Below, in pieces: positions 1 through 8,227 of a stretch of 64,000 nt of DNA. A program made the position numbers and the translations under genes. Source of the DNA: an uncultured Thermoguttaceae bacterium (GTDB taxonomy: Bacteria > Planctomycetota > Planctomycetia > Pirellulales > Thermoguttaceae); assembly GCA_938084835.1 (NCBI GenBank), contig CALKER010000005.1:186001-250000 (forward strand), written 5' to 3'. How positions within the stretch are numbered: position 1 is the first letter of the stretch; each line of letters opens with the position of its first letter. A model generated the notes under the pieces. It had not been told where the DNA came from. It did not search any database and saw only the letters and a list, made by a program, of their open reading frames with translations.

Positions 1-1
1 G

Positions 2-820
2 GACGGCGAATATATCGACTCCAGCGAAGGATACGTCACAGCAGAGCTAGACTTTTGTCGCGAACACTTCGTTGGCCATGTGCCGCTGAGTTGGGATCCA
101 GAAAGATTTGCGCCGGCGGTCTTTCGAGGGCTTGTTGCCTTCGAGTATGTGCGGGCAATTGCTGCTGATGTCCACAGGATGGGGAAGTACACCATGGCCA
201 ATGGCACGCCAAGTCGACTCTGTTGGCTGGCACCCCTGCTCGATGTCATGGGCACAGAGACGGACTGGAACCCCGGGGGTCGATGGAAGCCGATGTCGGA
301 TGCCGAATTGCTTTACCGCCGCGCCTTGTGTGGGGGCAAGCCCTTTTGCTTCCTGATGAATACCGACTTCGACCGATTTGGACCCGATTTGGTCCGTAAA
401 TATATGGAGCGATGTCTGGCTTATGGGATGTTCCCCGGCTTTTTTAGTCCCAATGCCTCAACAGGGCATTACTTTTCTCGGCCGGAGCTCTACGAGCGGG
501 ATCGATCCCTGTTCCGGAAATATGTCCCGCTTTGTCGCGCGGTGGCGGAAGCTGGTTGGCAACCGATCACCTTAGCCCAATCCTCGCACCCGAAAGTCTA
601 CGTGGAGAGATTTGGCCAGCGTTACTTCACCGTGTTCAACGACAGCTCCGAAACCGTGCTGGTGAACATCATTTGGGACCGGTCGCTTGCGCCCATCCCA
701 AAAGTTCGGGAATTGGTTAGTGAGCAGGATATTCCCGTTCAATCGGGAGAGGTGCCTTTGGTCACGCTTCGGCTTGAGGCCGAGAGGGTAGCCGTGCTCG
801 ATATCGCACCGGAAAATTAA
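2..820 (+). CDS. C-terminal part of a putative glycoside-hydrolase-like protein (5' end lies outside the window)
   Basis: The reading frame is open from the first bases of the window, so this is the 3' part of a longer gene; the ATG at 80 lies inside it and is not taken as the start. The last 272 residues are visible. They are rich in aromatic residues and read like the end of a TIM-barrel glycosidase-type fold (WNPGGRW, MNTDFDRFGPD, FFSPNAS, GHYFSRPELYERD), followed by a small beta-rich end domain (YFTVFNDSSETVLVNI). Similar layouts occur in large planctomycete proteins thought to act on polysaccharides. No catalytic acid pair can be assigned from this fragment and no family number is claimed. 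The gene is followed by 331 bases without a gene. The coding call is firm; the function is weak. Confidence 0.6.
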   Translation, partial: DGEYIDSSEGYVTAELDFCREHFVGHVPLSWDPERFAPAVFRGLVAFEYVRAIAADVHRMGKYTMANGTPSRLCWLAPLLDVMGTETDWNPGGRWKPMSDAELLYRRALCGGKPFCFLMNTDFDRFGPDLVRKYMERCLAYGMFPGFFSPNASTGHYFSRPELYERDRSLFRKYVPLCRAVAEAGWQPITLAQSSHPKVYVERFGQRYFTVFNDSSETVLVNIIWDRSLAPIPKVRELVSEQDIPVQSGEVPLVTLRLEAERVAVLDIAPEN

Positions 821-1151
821 CTAGATAATATACCGGGTAGTTTAAATGGCTTCCGGAAAGCCCGCAGTCGAGTTGCTGCGTCCCCGTGAAGAGTGTTCCA
901 CCAGCACCGCCTGAGCTTCGGACTCTCCACGATCCTCAACCAATAAGCTGCTAGAGGAAGCTAGGCGACACCTGGTGCCTGGCCCGTTGACCAGGTGGCC
1001 AAACCTCTAAAGTATAGCTGGGGCTTTGCGTGGGAATTGGTCCGGGGACGGAATATCACAACTGGTTGGTGCTTTGCACCGGAAATCGTTGTCTTCGCGG
1101 GGAAAGATACCGTGTGCGCACTTCCAAATTTTTAAGAAGGTTGTCTTAGGC
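821..1151. other. Intergenic region with one hairpin
   Basis: No gene is seen. An inverted repeat CACCTGGT (969-976) and ACCAGGTG (990-997) can form an 8-bp stem with a 13-base loop. No T-run follows, so it is not a standard rho-independent terminator. The end of the region carries the ribosome-binding site of ruvX. Confidence 0.5.
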
Positions 1152-1682
1152 ATGTATGCACCGGATTCTTCCTCGTCGGCAGAGGAGGAAAAACGCGAGA
1201 AGGCCGGGGCTGCGGGAAAGCCGGGGCGGGTAGCGGCCATTGACTTTGGTCTCGCGCGACTCGGTTTGGCTGTCAGCGATCCGGCACGGACTTTAGCCAC
1301 ACCGGTGGGGGTATTTCCGCGGCGATCCTCCCACCAAGAGACGGAATTTTTCCGAAAATTTGTCCGTGAGAATGAGGTGACCCTCTTTGTCGTAGGACTT
1401 CCCCTGCATTTAAGTGGGCGGGAAAGTCGGCTAAGCCAACAGTCGCGGCAATTCGGCACCTGGTTGCAGCAGGTCACCGGTGTGCCGGTGGTTTTCTTTG
1501 ACGAACGTTTTTCCACATGCGAGGCCGAATCGGCCCTGGCCTCTGCAGGGTTGAAAGCCAGCATGCGGCGGCGCAAACGAGACGCGGTGGCTGCCCAGAA
1601 AATCCTTGCGGCTTATTTGGAAACGGTGGCCAACCCTAACGCCCGCGGCCGTGACTTTCCCTCGGAAAGTCGTGCTCCATAA
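1152..1682 (+). CDS. ruvX: Putative pre-16S rRNA nuclease / Holliday junction resolvase, YqgF family
   Basis: The 176-residue product has the RNase-H-like YqgF fold. The family signature near the start is present (AAIDFGLARLGLAVSD, residues 28-43, with Asp31 as first acidic residue), as are VVGLPLHLSG (80-89), DERFST (117-122) and the C-terminal basic RKRDAVAAQ segment. In E. coli the protein takes part in maturing the 5' end of 16S rRNA; the older resolvase name is based on fold. The frame is open further upstream to 1026, but ATG 1152 is chosen because an AGAAGG motif lies about 11 bases before it and the family begins close to this point. The N-terminal 25 residues (Ser/Glu/Lys-rich) are an extension. 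It converges on the 1711-3783 gene with only 28 bases between the stop codons. Confidence 0.88.
   Translation: MYAPDSSSSAEEEKREKAGAAGKPGRVAAIDFGLARLGLAVSDPARTLATPVGVFPRRSSHQETEFFRKFVRENEVTLFVVGLPLHLSGRESRLSQQSRQFGTWLQQVTGVPVVFFDERFSTCEAESALASAGLKASMRRRKRDAVAAQKILAAYLETVANPNARGRDFPSESRAP
1653..1671. other. Hairpin at the 3' end of ruvX
   Basis: GACTTTCC (1653-1660) and GGAAAGTC (1664-1671) form a perfect 8-bp stem with a 3-base loop inside the last codons of ruvX. It sits where two genes converge, so it could slow transcription from either side. No T-run follows on either strand. Confidence 0.45.
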
Positions 1683-1710
1683 TCTCTTGGGGATCAGCTT
1701 TATCTTCGTT

Positions 1711-3783
1711 TTATCTCCGGCCTTCAGCGGCGGAGTTTTCTCCCGTCTTACCATCTTTATCGCGCGGATAGATGATAGACGAGCGCAATTTTCGTTCCAA
1801 GCCACCAGGATAGAGCCGAGCATTTTCAAAAATCGTCAACGTGGCCTCCACCGGCATCTGAGGAAAACGGAAGAGCAAGAAATTGCCCACCACAAGGTCC
1901 AAATCGCCGTCGCCATCGAGGTCGGCAAGCGTGGCCGCGGCATGAAACGGGAGAGCTCGTTCGATGCTCCAGCGGCGGAATTTGCCTGGCGAAATTTGTT
2001 CCAGCCAAACCACACTCTCCATTTTGTCGGCATCGGGCCAGCTAGGATTGAAGCCGGGCATGAAGGTGGTAGCTAGGATGTCTAGATCGCCATCGCCGTC
2101 CACATCGCCCGGCACCGAGGTATGAGCTGCAGGAAGAAAAGCTAGCCGATGGGAAGCAAAGGGAATACCTCCGCGGTTTTCCAGCCAAGTGATGCCATGA
2201 TAAGGCCGTGCCACCGGGGGAAATTGAAACGCGTCCCCGTGGTTGAAGAGTAAATCGATGTCTCCGTCTGCGTCCAGATCGACCGGTACAATCCCGGTGG
2301 AACCCCATCGCGGGTGAGGCGCTTGATAAAGCAACCGCTCTGCAAAGCTCCCCCAGCCCCGGTTCCAGTAGAGGACTACCCGTTCATGTTCCTGGGATTG
2401 GAGAGCAAAGAAGTCGACGTCTCCGTCGCCGTCCCAATCGACCACAGGGACGTCACTCCACCCGGTGCGATCATCCAGTTGGATGGCCTCAAATACTGGC
2501 TCCTCCCACTCTTCCGTCTGGTTCTCCAGATAGATGAGGCCACCGGTCTGCAGATTGCCGAAACAAGCCACAATCAGGTCGTAATCGCCGTCGTTGTCAA
2601 AGTCGGCGACCTTGACTTCGTTTACCCGCCCAAGACCTTCCATCAGCTTGATCTGGCGGAAGTGACCCTCGGGCTGCTGCCTCAGCCACACGACAGCCCC
2701 TTTGTCGGTATCAACTGGCCAAAAATCACCAAGGTCCGCAACAATCAGATCAAGCCGTCCGTCCATGTCAAGGTCAATGACCTCCACTCGCGAAGGGTGG
2801 CGAAGCTTGCCGACAATTCGTGGTGGCTTGACTTCTGGCTGGAGCGACCAAAGAATCACATAGCCATGAAGCATGTCGGACAGCACCAGCACCTGTTCCT
2901 CCCGATGGGACCAGGCAACCCACTTCACGCAGGCGATTGCCGGCGGCGGAGCCAGCTCTGGCAGTGTCACCCACATTCGGGCAAAGGGAAGAGGCGAAGG
3001 TGACCACGCGAGAGCTTCCGGCGGCAACAAAAGTCGCTCAGGAGCCCGCGATGTCCAGTAGGCAATTGCCGCTTCTATCGGCGGGATCGCCTCTGGGGGT
3101 TGAGGCCGCGGACCGGTGGCGTACCGGTACATTTGCCGAATTTTCGCCGGCCATAGCACCCGTGGCTCGACGTCGGCCGGCGGTAACAGGTGACAGCGGG
3201 AACAAAAATGTGTAAACGTCGTTACCGGGTCTTCGGGCCACGGCCCGGCCGGCTGGATCACATTATGACTCGTCGTGGAACCTGCTGCCAACACAGCGCT
3301 ACCGGCACCCTTTGGCGCAGGCTCGGCCTCCGGGGCAAGGTCCGGGCGAAGTACCTCCGGCATAGGGACCAAAAGCTCTTGAAGAAATCCGAGCGAGTGG
3401 TCACCGCCTCCGGTTACTGGCGTAGGCACCGCTCCATTGCGGTTTGCCTCCTGAAGTCTCAACTCTGGCCGCTCGAAAAGGCTCGGGAGATCCGCTTGAG
3501 CTTGTAGTTCGAAGTGCCTCAAATCTTCCCTCTGAGGCGTCAGCCAGATTACAAGCACGCCTAGCAAGCAGACGAAGACAACCAAACTTCCCCCCGCAAT
3601 AAGGACCACTTGAACTGCTGGTATCTTTGGCGGAGGCTCGGCCAGCCGCTCGGCCGGCCAAATCTTCTCCCCCCAATTCGGCAGATCCACCCCAGGTAGG
3701 GATGGGCTCTGTTTGCCGGTGTTTCCATTTTCTTGCCGATGCTCACTGCCGTCTCGTGTGCCTTCTTCGTGAGATTCCCACAT
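1711..3783 (-). CDS. Membrane-anchored protein with a c-type haem motif and FG-GAP/VCBS repeats
   Basis: The 690-residue product starts with a cytoplasmic charged tail, then one membrane helix (about 57-81). A single haem-binding motif CSRCH lies at 194-198, in a region resembling the small planctomycete cytochrome-c module. The C-terminal half holds at least six calcium-binding FG-GAP/VCBS repeats of the form DxDxDGxxDL (DLDMDGRLDLIVAD, DFDNDGDYDLIVA, DWDGDGDVDFFAL, DLDADGDIDLLF, DVDGDGDLDILAT, DLDGDGDLDLVVG), which normally build a beta-propeller. This predicts a protein tethered to the cytoplasmic membrane with an extracytoplasmic haem and propeller, possibly an electron-transfer or binding protein; the partner is unknown. 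An AGGAG motif 8 bases before the ATG supports the start. No operon partner is seen. Confidence 0.85.
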   Translation of the reverse strand: MWESHEEGTRDGSEHRQENGNTGKQSPSLPGVDLPNWGEKIWPAERLAEPPPKIPAVQVVLIAGGSLVVFVCLLGVLVIWLTPQREDLRHFELQAQADLPSLFERPELRLQEANRNGAVPTPVTGGGDHSLGFLQELLVPMPEVLRPDLAPEAEPAPKGAGSAVLAAGSTTSHNVIQPAGPWPEDPVTTFTHFCSRCHLLPPADVEPRVLWPAKIRQMYRYATGPRPQPPEAIPPIEAAIAYWTSRAPERLLLPPEALAWSPSPLPFARMWVTLPELAPPPAIACVKWVAWSHREEQVLVLSDMLHGYVILWSLQPEVKPPRIVGKLRHPSRVEVIDLDMDGRLDLIVADLGDFWPVDTDKGAVVWLRQQPEGHFRQIKLMEGLGRVNEVKVADFDNDGDYDLIVACFGNLQTGGLIYLENQTEEWEEPVFEAIQLDDRTGWSDVPVVDWDGDGDVDFFALQSQEHERVVLYWNRGWGSFAERLLYQAPHPRWGSTGIVPVDLDADGDIDLLFNHGDAFQFPPVARPYHGITWLENRGGIPFASHRLAFLPAAHTSVPGDVDGDGDLDILATTFMPGFNPSWPDADKMESVVWLEQISPGKFRRWSIERALPFHAAATLADLDGDGDLDLVVGNFLLFRFPQMPVEATLTIFENARLYPGGLERKLRSSIIYPRDKDGKTGENSAAEGRR

Positions 3784-4448
3784 TGGGGTGGCTCCTACTA
3801 AGCCCTAAGCCACAGGAGGCCTTGCCGTGTTATGTCGAGGGGCATACGGTGGGGAAACCTTCTCCGAGTAGTACTTTGTCAACGCTGTTTCTGCCATTTT
3901 CGCGACTCCATGTGGCGAAAAGTTTCGAGGTTTAACTCCCCAGTTTAAGCCATGTGATGGGTCAAGCTCTACGTCGTGCCTGATAGCGTGACCAAGTCGA
4001 GGCAGTTACTTAAGCAGCCGAAGTAGTTACTTAAATGGATGTTGGTCGGCACGCTCTGTCCATCAGACCTGCCACGGAAGCTTGGCTAAAGATGTACCCG
4101 CGTGTGAATCCTTTTGCGTGGGAAGTTTCGCGGTGTAGAAGCTTTCGCTCGGCGCCGCGGTGCCTTCATTGTGACCGGAAGCTTGCCGGAAAGACAAGTA
4201 TTTGGGTAACATGGGTTGCGGCGCTCGCGCTGAGAACCACAATTGCTACAACGTTCTGGCGGAAAAGCCCGAAGCGCGGTGGATCGGGAACCCCCCGTTT
4301 GAAGCAGGTTTCGCGCAAAGCGTGATCTTTTTCGGGCGATCATTGCACTTGGATAGCGGGGCCAGCGGGGCAAGCCGCCGGGGCGGCGTCCCAGCATCCC
4401 AAAGGTCCTGCGTTTATCGAACATTGGTGAACGTTCATTCCCGAAATT
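3784..4448. other. Intergenic region between divergent genes
   Basis: No gene is seen in 665 bases. The only notable structure is the pair of AGTTACTTAA direct repeats at 4004-4034, listed separately. It should contain the promoters of the minus-strand haem protein and the plus-strand glycosylase, but no convincing -35/-10 pair was found. Confidence 0.5.
4004..4034. repeat. Two direct AGTTACTTAA repeats, 21 bases apart
   Basis: Identical 10-base copies lie at 4004-4013 and 4025-4034. A spacing of 21 bases is two helical turns, so both copies face the same side of the DNA, as expected for paired protein sites; it may also be a decayed tandem duplication like others in this window. Confidence 0.6.
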
Positions 4449-5198
4449 GTGCCCACCGAAAAAAAGACCTCGCTCAAGCTCTTGAGCCAAAGATTTCGCA
4501 ATGGGAGAGTTGGAAGTTTGGCAGCACCTTTGCGAGATATTTTGCAGGAAGTTTTCGATAGGCTTTTTTCGGCCTACGGGCCTCAGAACTGGTGGCCTGC
4601 GGAAAGCTCCTTCGAAGTCCTTGTCGGTGCCGTTCTGGTCCAAAACACCAATTGGAAGAATGTGGAGCGCGCCATCCGGAATCTAAAAAAGGCAGGCTAC
4701 CTTGAGCCGGAAAAACTCTACCATCTGCCGGAAGAGGAACTGGCCGAACTCATCCGCCCGGCGGGGTACTTCCGGGTCAAGGCCAGAAGGCTGAAAAATT
4801 TACTCAGGCTTTTGTTGGAAAAATACGGCGGCTCGCTTGCGAGGATGTTCCGCCAGCAGCCGCAAAAGCTCCGCCACGAGCTCCTCCAAATTAAAGGCAT
4901 TGGTCCGGAAACGGCCGATTCGATCCTGCTCTATGCCGGTCATATCCCGACATTTGTTGTTGACACCTACACTTACCGGGTGATGAGCCGGCACGGATGG
5001 GCCCCCTTTGACAGCGACTACTACAGCCTTAAGGAACTTTTCGAGGCCAATCTCCGACCTGATCCACAGCTATACAATGAGTATCATGCACTATTTGTCC
5101 AGGTAGGCAAAAAGCATTGTCGCACGGTGCCTCGATGCGAAGGCTGTCCCCTAGCGGCCATGCTTCCACCTGAAGGGCCGCTCCGGCCCGAGTGGTAA
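4449..5198 (+). CDS. Endonuclease III-like DNA glycosylase, MagIII (3-methyladenine glycosylase) type
   Basis: The 249-residue product has the HhH-GPD fold of base-excision repair glycosylases. Helix-hairpin-helix: LLQIKGIGPETADSIL (about 145-160); catalytic aspartate: Asp172 in VVDTYTYRV. The lysine that gives endonuclease III its lyase activity (GxGRKTA) is replaced by Glu (GIGPETA), which points to a monofunctional glycosylase. The order FEVLVGAVLVQNTNW...IKGIG resembles Helicobacter MagIII, which removes 3-methyladenine. The C-terminal cysteine loop keeps three Cys (224, 230, 233), but the fourth ligand position of the usual [4Fe-4S] loop is Leu. The start is uncertain: GTG 4449 is the longest option, and in-frame TTG codons follow within 100 bases. 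The gene lies just ahead of rarA, consistent with a DNA-repair context. Confidence 0.82.
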   Translation: MPTEKKTSLKLLSQRFRNGRVGSLAAPLRDILQEVFDRLFSAYGPQNWWPAESSFEVLVGAVLVQNTNWKNVERAIRNLKKAGYLEPEKLYHLPEEELAELIRPAGYFRVKARRLKNLLRLLLEKYGGSLARMFRQQPQKLRHELLQIKGIGPETADSILLYAGHIPTFVVDTYTYRVMSRHGWAPFDSDYYSLKELFEANLRPDPQLYNEYHALFVQVGKKHCRTVPRCEGCPLAAMLPPEGPLRPEW

Positions 5199-5356
5199 AA
5201 CCTAAAAAGGGGCCGGGGCGACCAAGACAAGCGGCGCTCGCTCTTGCCGGCTTGTCCTTGTGATGCGGGAGAGCTGCAGGTACCCTTGGCTGGCTGGGCG
5301 GACGCAGGCTTTGTGCTCCATGGGGTGGAAACCATCTCTCTGGCGGAGCAGGCGCT

Positions 5357-6703
5357 ATGTCGCTTTTCGAAGAGCAGGAACGTCGCCATAGCCGGGAAGC
5401 AATGCCCTTGGCAGCACGGATGCAACCGCGAACCCTGGACGAATTTGTCGGTCAGAAGCATTTGCTAGGTCCCGGCAAGCTTCTCCGTCGTTTGCTCGAG
5501 GCGGATCGTTTGGGCTCGCTCATTTTTTATGGCCCACCGGGGACCGGAAAAACCACACTGGCCCGCCTCATTGCTGGTGCCTCGCGTGCCCCTTTTGTCC
5601 AGTTGAGTGCTGTGGGAAGCAATGTGAGTGAGGTCCGTGAAGTCCTCGCCGAGGCACGCCGACGCCTCCACAAATCGGGCAAGAGGACGCTTCTTTTTAT
5701 CGACGAAATCCACAGGTTTAACCGGGCCCAACAGGATGTCCTTTTGCCGGAGGTGGAGGAAGGGATCGTTATCCTGGTAGGCGCGACCACGGAAAATCCC
5801 TTCTTTTCGTTGACCCCACCGTTGTTAAGCCGAAGCCGAATCTTCCAGTTTGAGCCTTTGTCCGCCGAGGAGATTAAGACTATTCTCCGGCGGGCGCTGG
5901 ATGACAAGGAGCGCGGGCTAGGTAATCGGCACGTGATCATGGAGGATGCGGCGTTGGAATTCCTTGCCCAAACATGCGACGGCGATGCGCGCCGGGCGCT
6001 TTCCGCACTGGAGATCGGGGTTCTTTCCACACGCGATGATCCCGTGCACTTCACTTTGGAATTGGCTCGCGAAGCAGTACAACGCCGTATTGTGGCTTAC
6101 GATCGCGCTGGTGACTATCACTACGACGCCATCAGCGCTTTGATTAAAAGCATCCGCGGAAGTGACCCCGACGCCGCCATTTATTGGCTTGCGGTGATGC
6201 TGGAAGGCGGGGAGGACGTACGCTTTCTAGCCCGGCGACTCGTGATCCTTGCAAGCGAGGATATCGGCAACGCTGACCCGGCGGCCTTACCCTTAGCTGT
6301 GGCCGCCGCATCTGCCTGCGAGTTGGTCGGACTTCCCGAGTGCGCCTTGAATTTGGCTCAGGCCGTTACTTATCTTGCTTGTGCTCCTAAGTCCAATGCT
6401 TCGTACCGGGCACTGAAATTGGCCCAGGAGGACATCCGGGAAAAGCGAGTCTTGCCTGTGCCCCGGCAGCTCCGCGATGCAAGTTATCGTGGCGCTTCGC
6501 TTCTGGGCCACGGTCAAGGTTATCGCTACCCCCATGACGAGCCTGATGCTATCGCAACGCAGGACTACCTCAGTGTGGACCGCATTTACTACGAACCAAC
6601 TGATAGGGGATTTGAAAAGGAGCTCCAGGAGCGGCTCAAAGTTATCCGGGCCAGGTTGAAAGGTATCAAGCCTGCTAACGAGCCGCGGAGGGAAAAAACG
6701 TAA
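5357..6703 (+). CDS. rarA: Replication-associated recombination protein A (AAA+ ATPase)
   Basis: The 448-residue product matches RarA/MgsA (yeast Mgs1, human WRNIP1) in length and layout. It has Walker A GPPGTGKTT (59-67), Walker B LLFIDEIHRF (112-121), a sensor-1 segment GATTENPFFSL, and the family C-terminal oligomerisation region ending near residue 435. RarA loads at stalled replication forks and works with the clamp-loader pathway in the cytoplasm. A GGAG motif 8 bases before ATG 5357 supports the start. It follows the MagIII-like gene by 158 bases in the same direction and the two may be co-transcribed. Nothing is missing among the key residues. Confidence 0.93.
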   Translation: MSLFEEQERRHSREAMPLAARMQPRTLDEFVGQKHLLGPGKLLRRLLEADRLGSLIFYGPPGTGKTTLARLIAGASRAPFVQLSAVGSNVSEVREVLAEARRRLHKSGKRTLLFIDEIHRFNRAQQDVLLPEVEEGIVILVGATTENPFFSLTPPLLSRSRIFQFEPLSAEEIKTILRRALDDKERGLGNRHVIMEDAALEFLAQTCDGDARRALSALEIGVLSTRDDPVHFTLELAREAVQRRIVAYDRAGDYHYDAISALIKSIRGSDPDAAIYWLAVMLEGGEDVRFLARRLVILASEDIGNADPAALPLAVAAASACELVGLPECALNLAQAVTYLACAPKSNASYRALKLAQEDIREKRVLPVPRQLRDASYRGASLLGHGQGYRYPHDEPDAIATQDYLSVDRIYYEPTDRGFEKELQERLKVIRARLKGIKPANEPRREKT

Positions 6704-7077
6704 GCTCCACCCCAGCCACACCGGGAGGGACTACACAGCACTTCACACACGAGAAACCGGCTCCGCCGGAACCAAAATCGGCCGAAGCTCGCTCTTTCGG
6801 TTGGAGAGGGGGGAAACGGCTTCCCCAGGGGCCGAACCCCCAACTGAATCTTAAAGCCCTTGTAGAGAGCCGCGGTCAACCGGCAGGCCCTCTGGGGTCG
6901 CGGGGAACCGGCGCCGGATGGATGGTAACTTAGGCTTTTTGAAATAACCCCCGGCCAAGGTCAGTTTCTTTGGTGAAAGGAGCTCCGACGCAAGTTTGGT
7001 CATAGCATGGATCGAATCGCCTTCTGCCACACATTAAGCTCGGGGCTGGTGTATTAATGTCCACCTGGGCAACGGTT
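6704..7077. other. Intergenic region between convergent genes
   Basis: No gene is seen in 374 bases between the rarA stop and the hydrolase stop. A short GC-rich stem (CCGGC-TCC-GCCGG, near 6760) is present but weak and without a T-run. Confidence 0.4.
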
Positions 7078-7890
7078 TTAGAGCTGGCTTAAAAAGTCGC
7101 GGATAGCAGCTGAGACTGCCTCGGGGTTTTCTAAAGGGGCAAGATGGCCAGCTTCGGGAATAACCACAAGCTTGCTTTCCGGAAGGGCGGTAGCCATGGC
7201 TTCCATCTCGCTCGGTGGCGAGAGTATGTCGTCTTCCCCCACCACGAGCAGGCACGGCAGCCGAATTTCGCCGAGCCATTGCCGGGCATCTGCCCGCTCC
7301 GCCATGCCGCGAAGGACTGCCGCAATTGTCTCCGGTGGCGTGGACATCATCGTGCGACGCATTTCGTCTAGCACCGGGCCCGACTTACTGAGGAAACCCG
7401 CCGAGAAAAGCCGGGAAAGCATCATGTCCACAAAGAATCCGGGACCCTCACGGAGGACTCTTTCAGCGTTGACGCGGCGCTGTTCGGCCACATCTGGGGC
7501 ATCGGCTGCCGCTCGCGTGTCACACAAGATAAGGCCACGAAGACGGTGCCCATGTCGCCGCCAAAACTGCCAAGCGATGTATCCCCCCATAGACAGCCCG
7601 CAATACACTACAGGCTCGGTGACCTCAAGGGTGTCCAAAAGCCCTGCTAAAACATCCGCAAAATCCTCCATTCGCATCACCGTTGTGGACAAACCCGAGC
7701 TTGCTCCAAAACCCGGAAGATCCGGGGCTAGCACACGAAATTGATCGCCGAGGGCTTCCAGCTGATATCGCCACATCGAATGGTCAAGGGGGAAACCGTG
7801 GACGAAAAGGATCGGCAACCCTCGCCCTTTGTCCACATAGGCGATTGTATGGCCGTGAACTTCAGCTTTTTTCAGCTGCTGGCAAGTCAT
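7078..7890 (-). CDS. Alpha/beta hydrolase fold protein
   Basis: The 270-residue product has the full alpha/beta hydrolase signature: oxyanion-hole strand LFVHGFPLDHSMW (28-40), nucleophile elbow CGLSMGGY with Ser100, acid in VVGEDD (Asp220 or Asp221), and His249 in PEAGHLAPLENP. The layout matches the small esterase/lactonase/haloperoxidase-like group; the substrate cannot be predicted. The frame stays open upstream to 8118, but the start at 7890 is clear: an AAGGAGGA ribosome-binding site lies 8 bases before this ATG, and the extra 76 upstream residues look non-coding. No signal peptide is seen, so it should be cytoplasmic. It follows the HEAT/TPR gene on the same strand with a 337-base gap. 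Confidence 0.88.
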   Translation of the reverse strand: MTCQQLKKAEVHGHTIAYVDKGRGLPILFVHGFPLDHSMWRYQLEALGDQFRVLAPDLPGFGASSGLSTTVMRMEDFADVLAGLLDTLEVTEPVVYCGLSMGGYIAWQFWRRHGHRLRGLILCDTRAAADAPDVAEQRRVNAERVLREGPGFFVDMMLSRLFSAGFLSKSGPVLDEMRRTMMSTPPETIAAVLRGMAERADARQWLGEIRLPCLLVVGEDDILSPPSEMEAMATALPESKLVVIPEAGHLAPLENPEAVSAAIRDFLSQL

Positions 7891-8227
7891 GCCGCAATTC
7901 CTCCTTTTTTTCGCCGAGCCTGTGGGAAACTTTGGATGGTGCACCCTCTGTGGCGACGACTCAATCGGCCCCAGTACCCCTGGCAACTTGGGCGACAGCC
8001 AAATGGTTGTGAGCGGGAAACTGCCGGAATATTCTCCCGCGAGCAGGCCATTTAGGAATGTGGACCCTCCATGATACCGTACATTGCGGGAGTTGTCAGC
8101 TTGCGGTACTAGAATCACAAGTGGGGTCTCAATTTCCGGCGGGCCTATGTTCTGGACTTAGCAGAGATAGCGCAAAGCGTTCTGCCGTTGCCACGCGGGC
8201 CAGAATCGCTCGGTGCCTGGTAGCACG
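7891..8227. other. Gap between the hydrolase and the HEAT/TPR gene
   Basis: No gene is seen in 337 bases. It holds the AAGGAGGA ribosome-binding site of the hydrolase at 7898-7905 (minus strand). An open frame in the hydrolase phase crosses most of it but has no start support. Confidence 0.5.
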
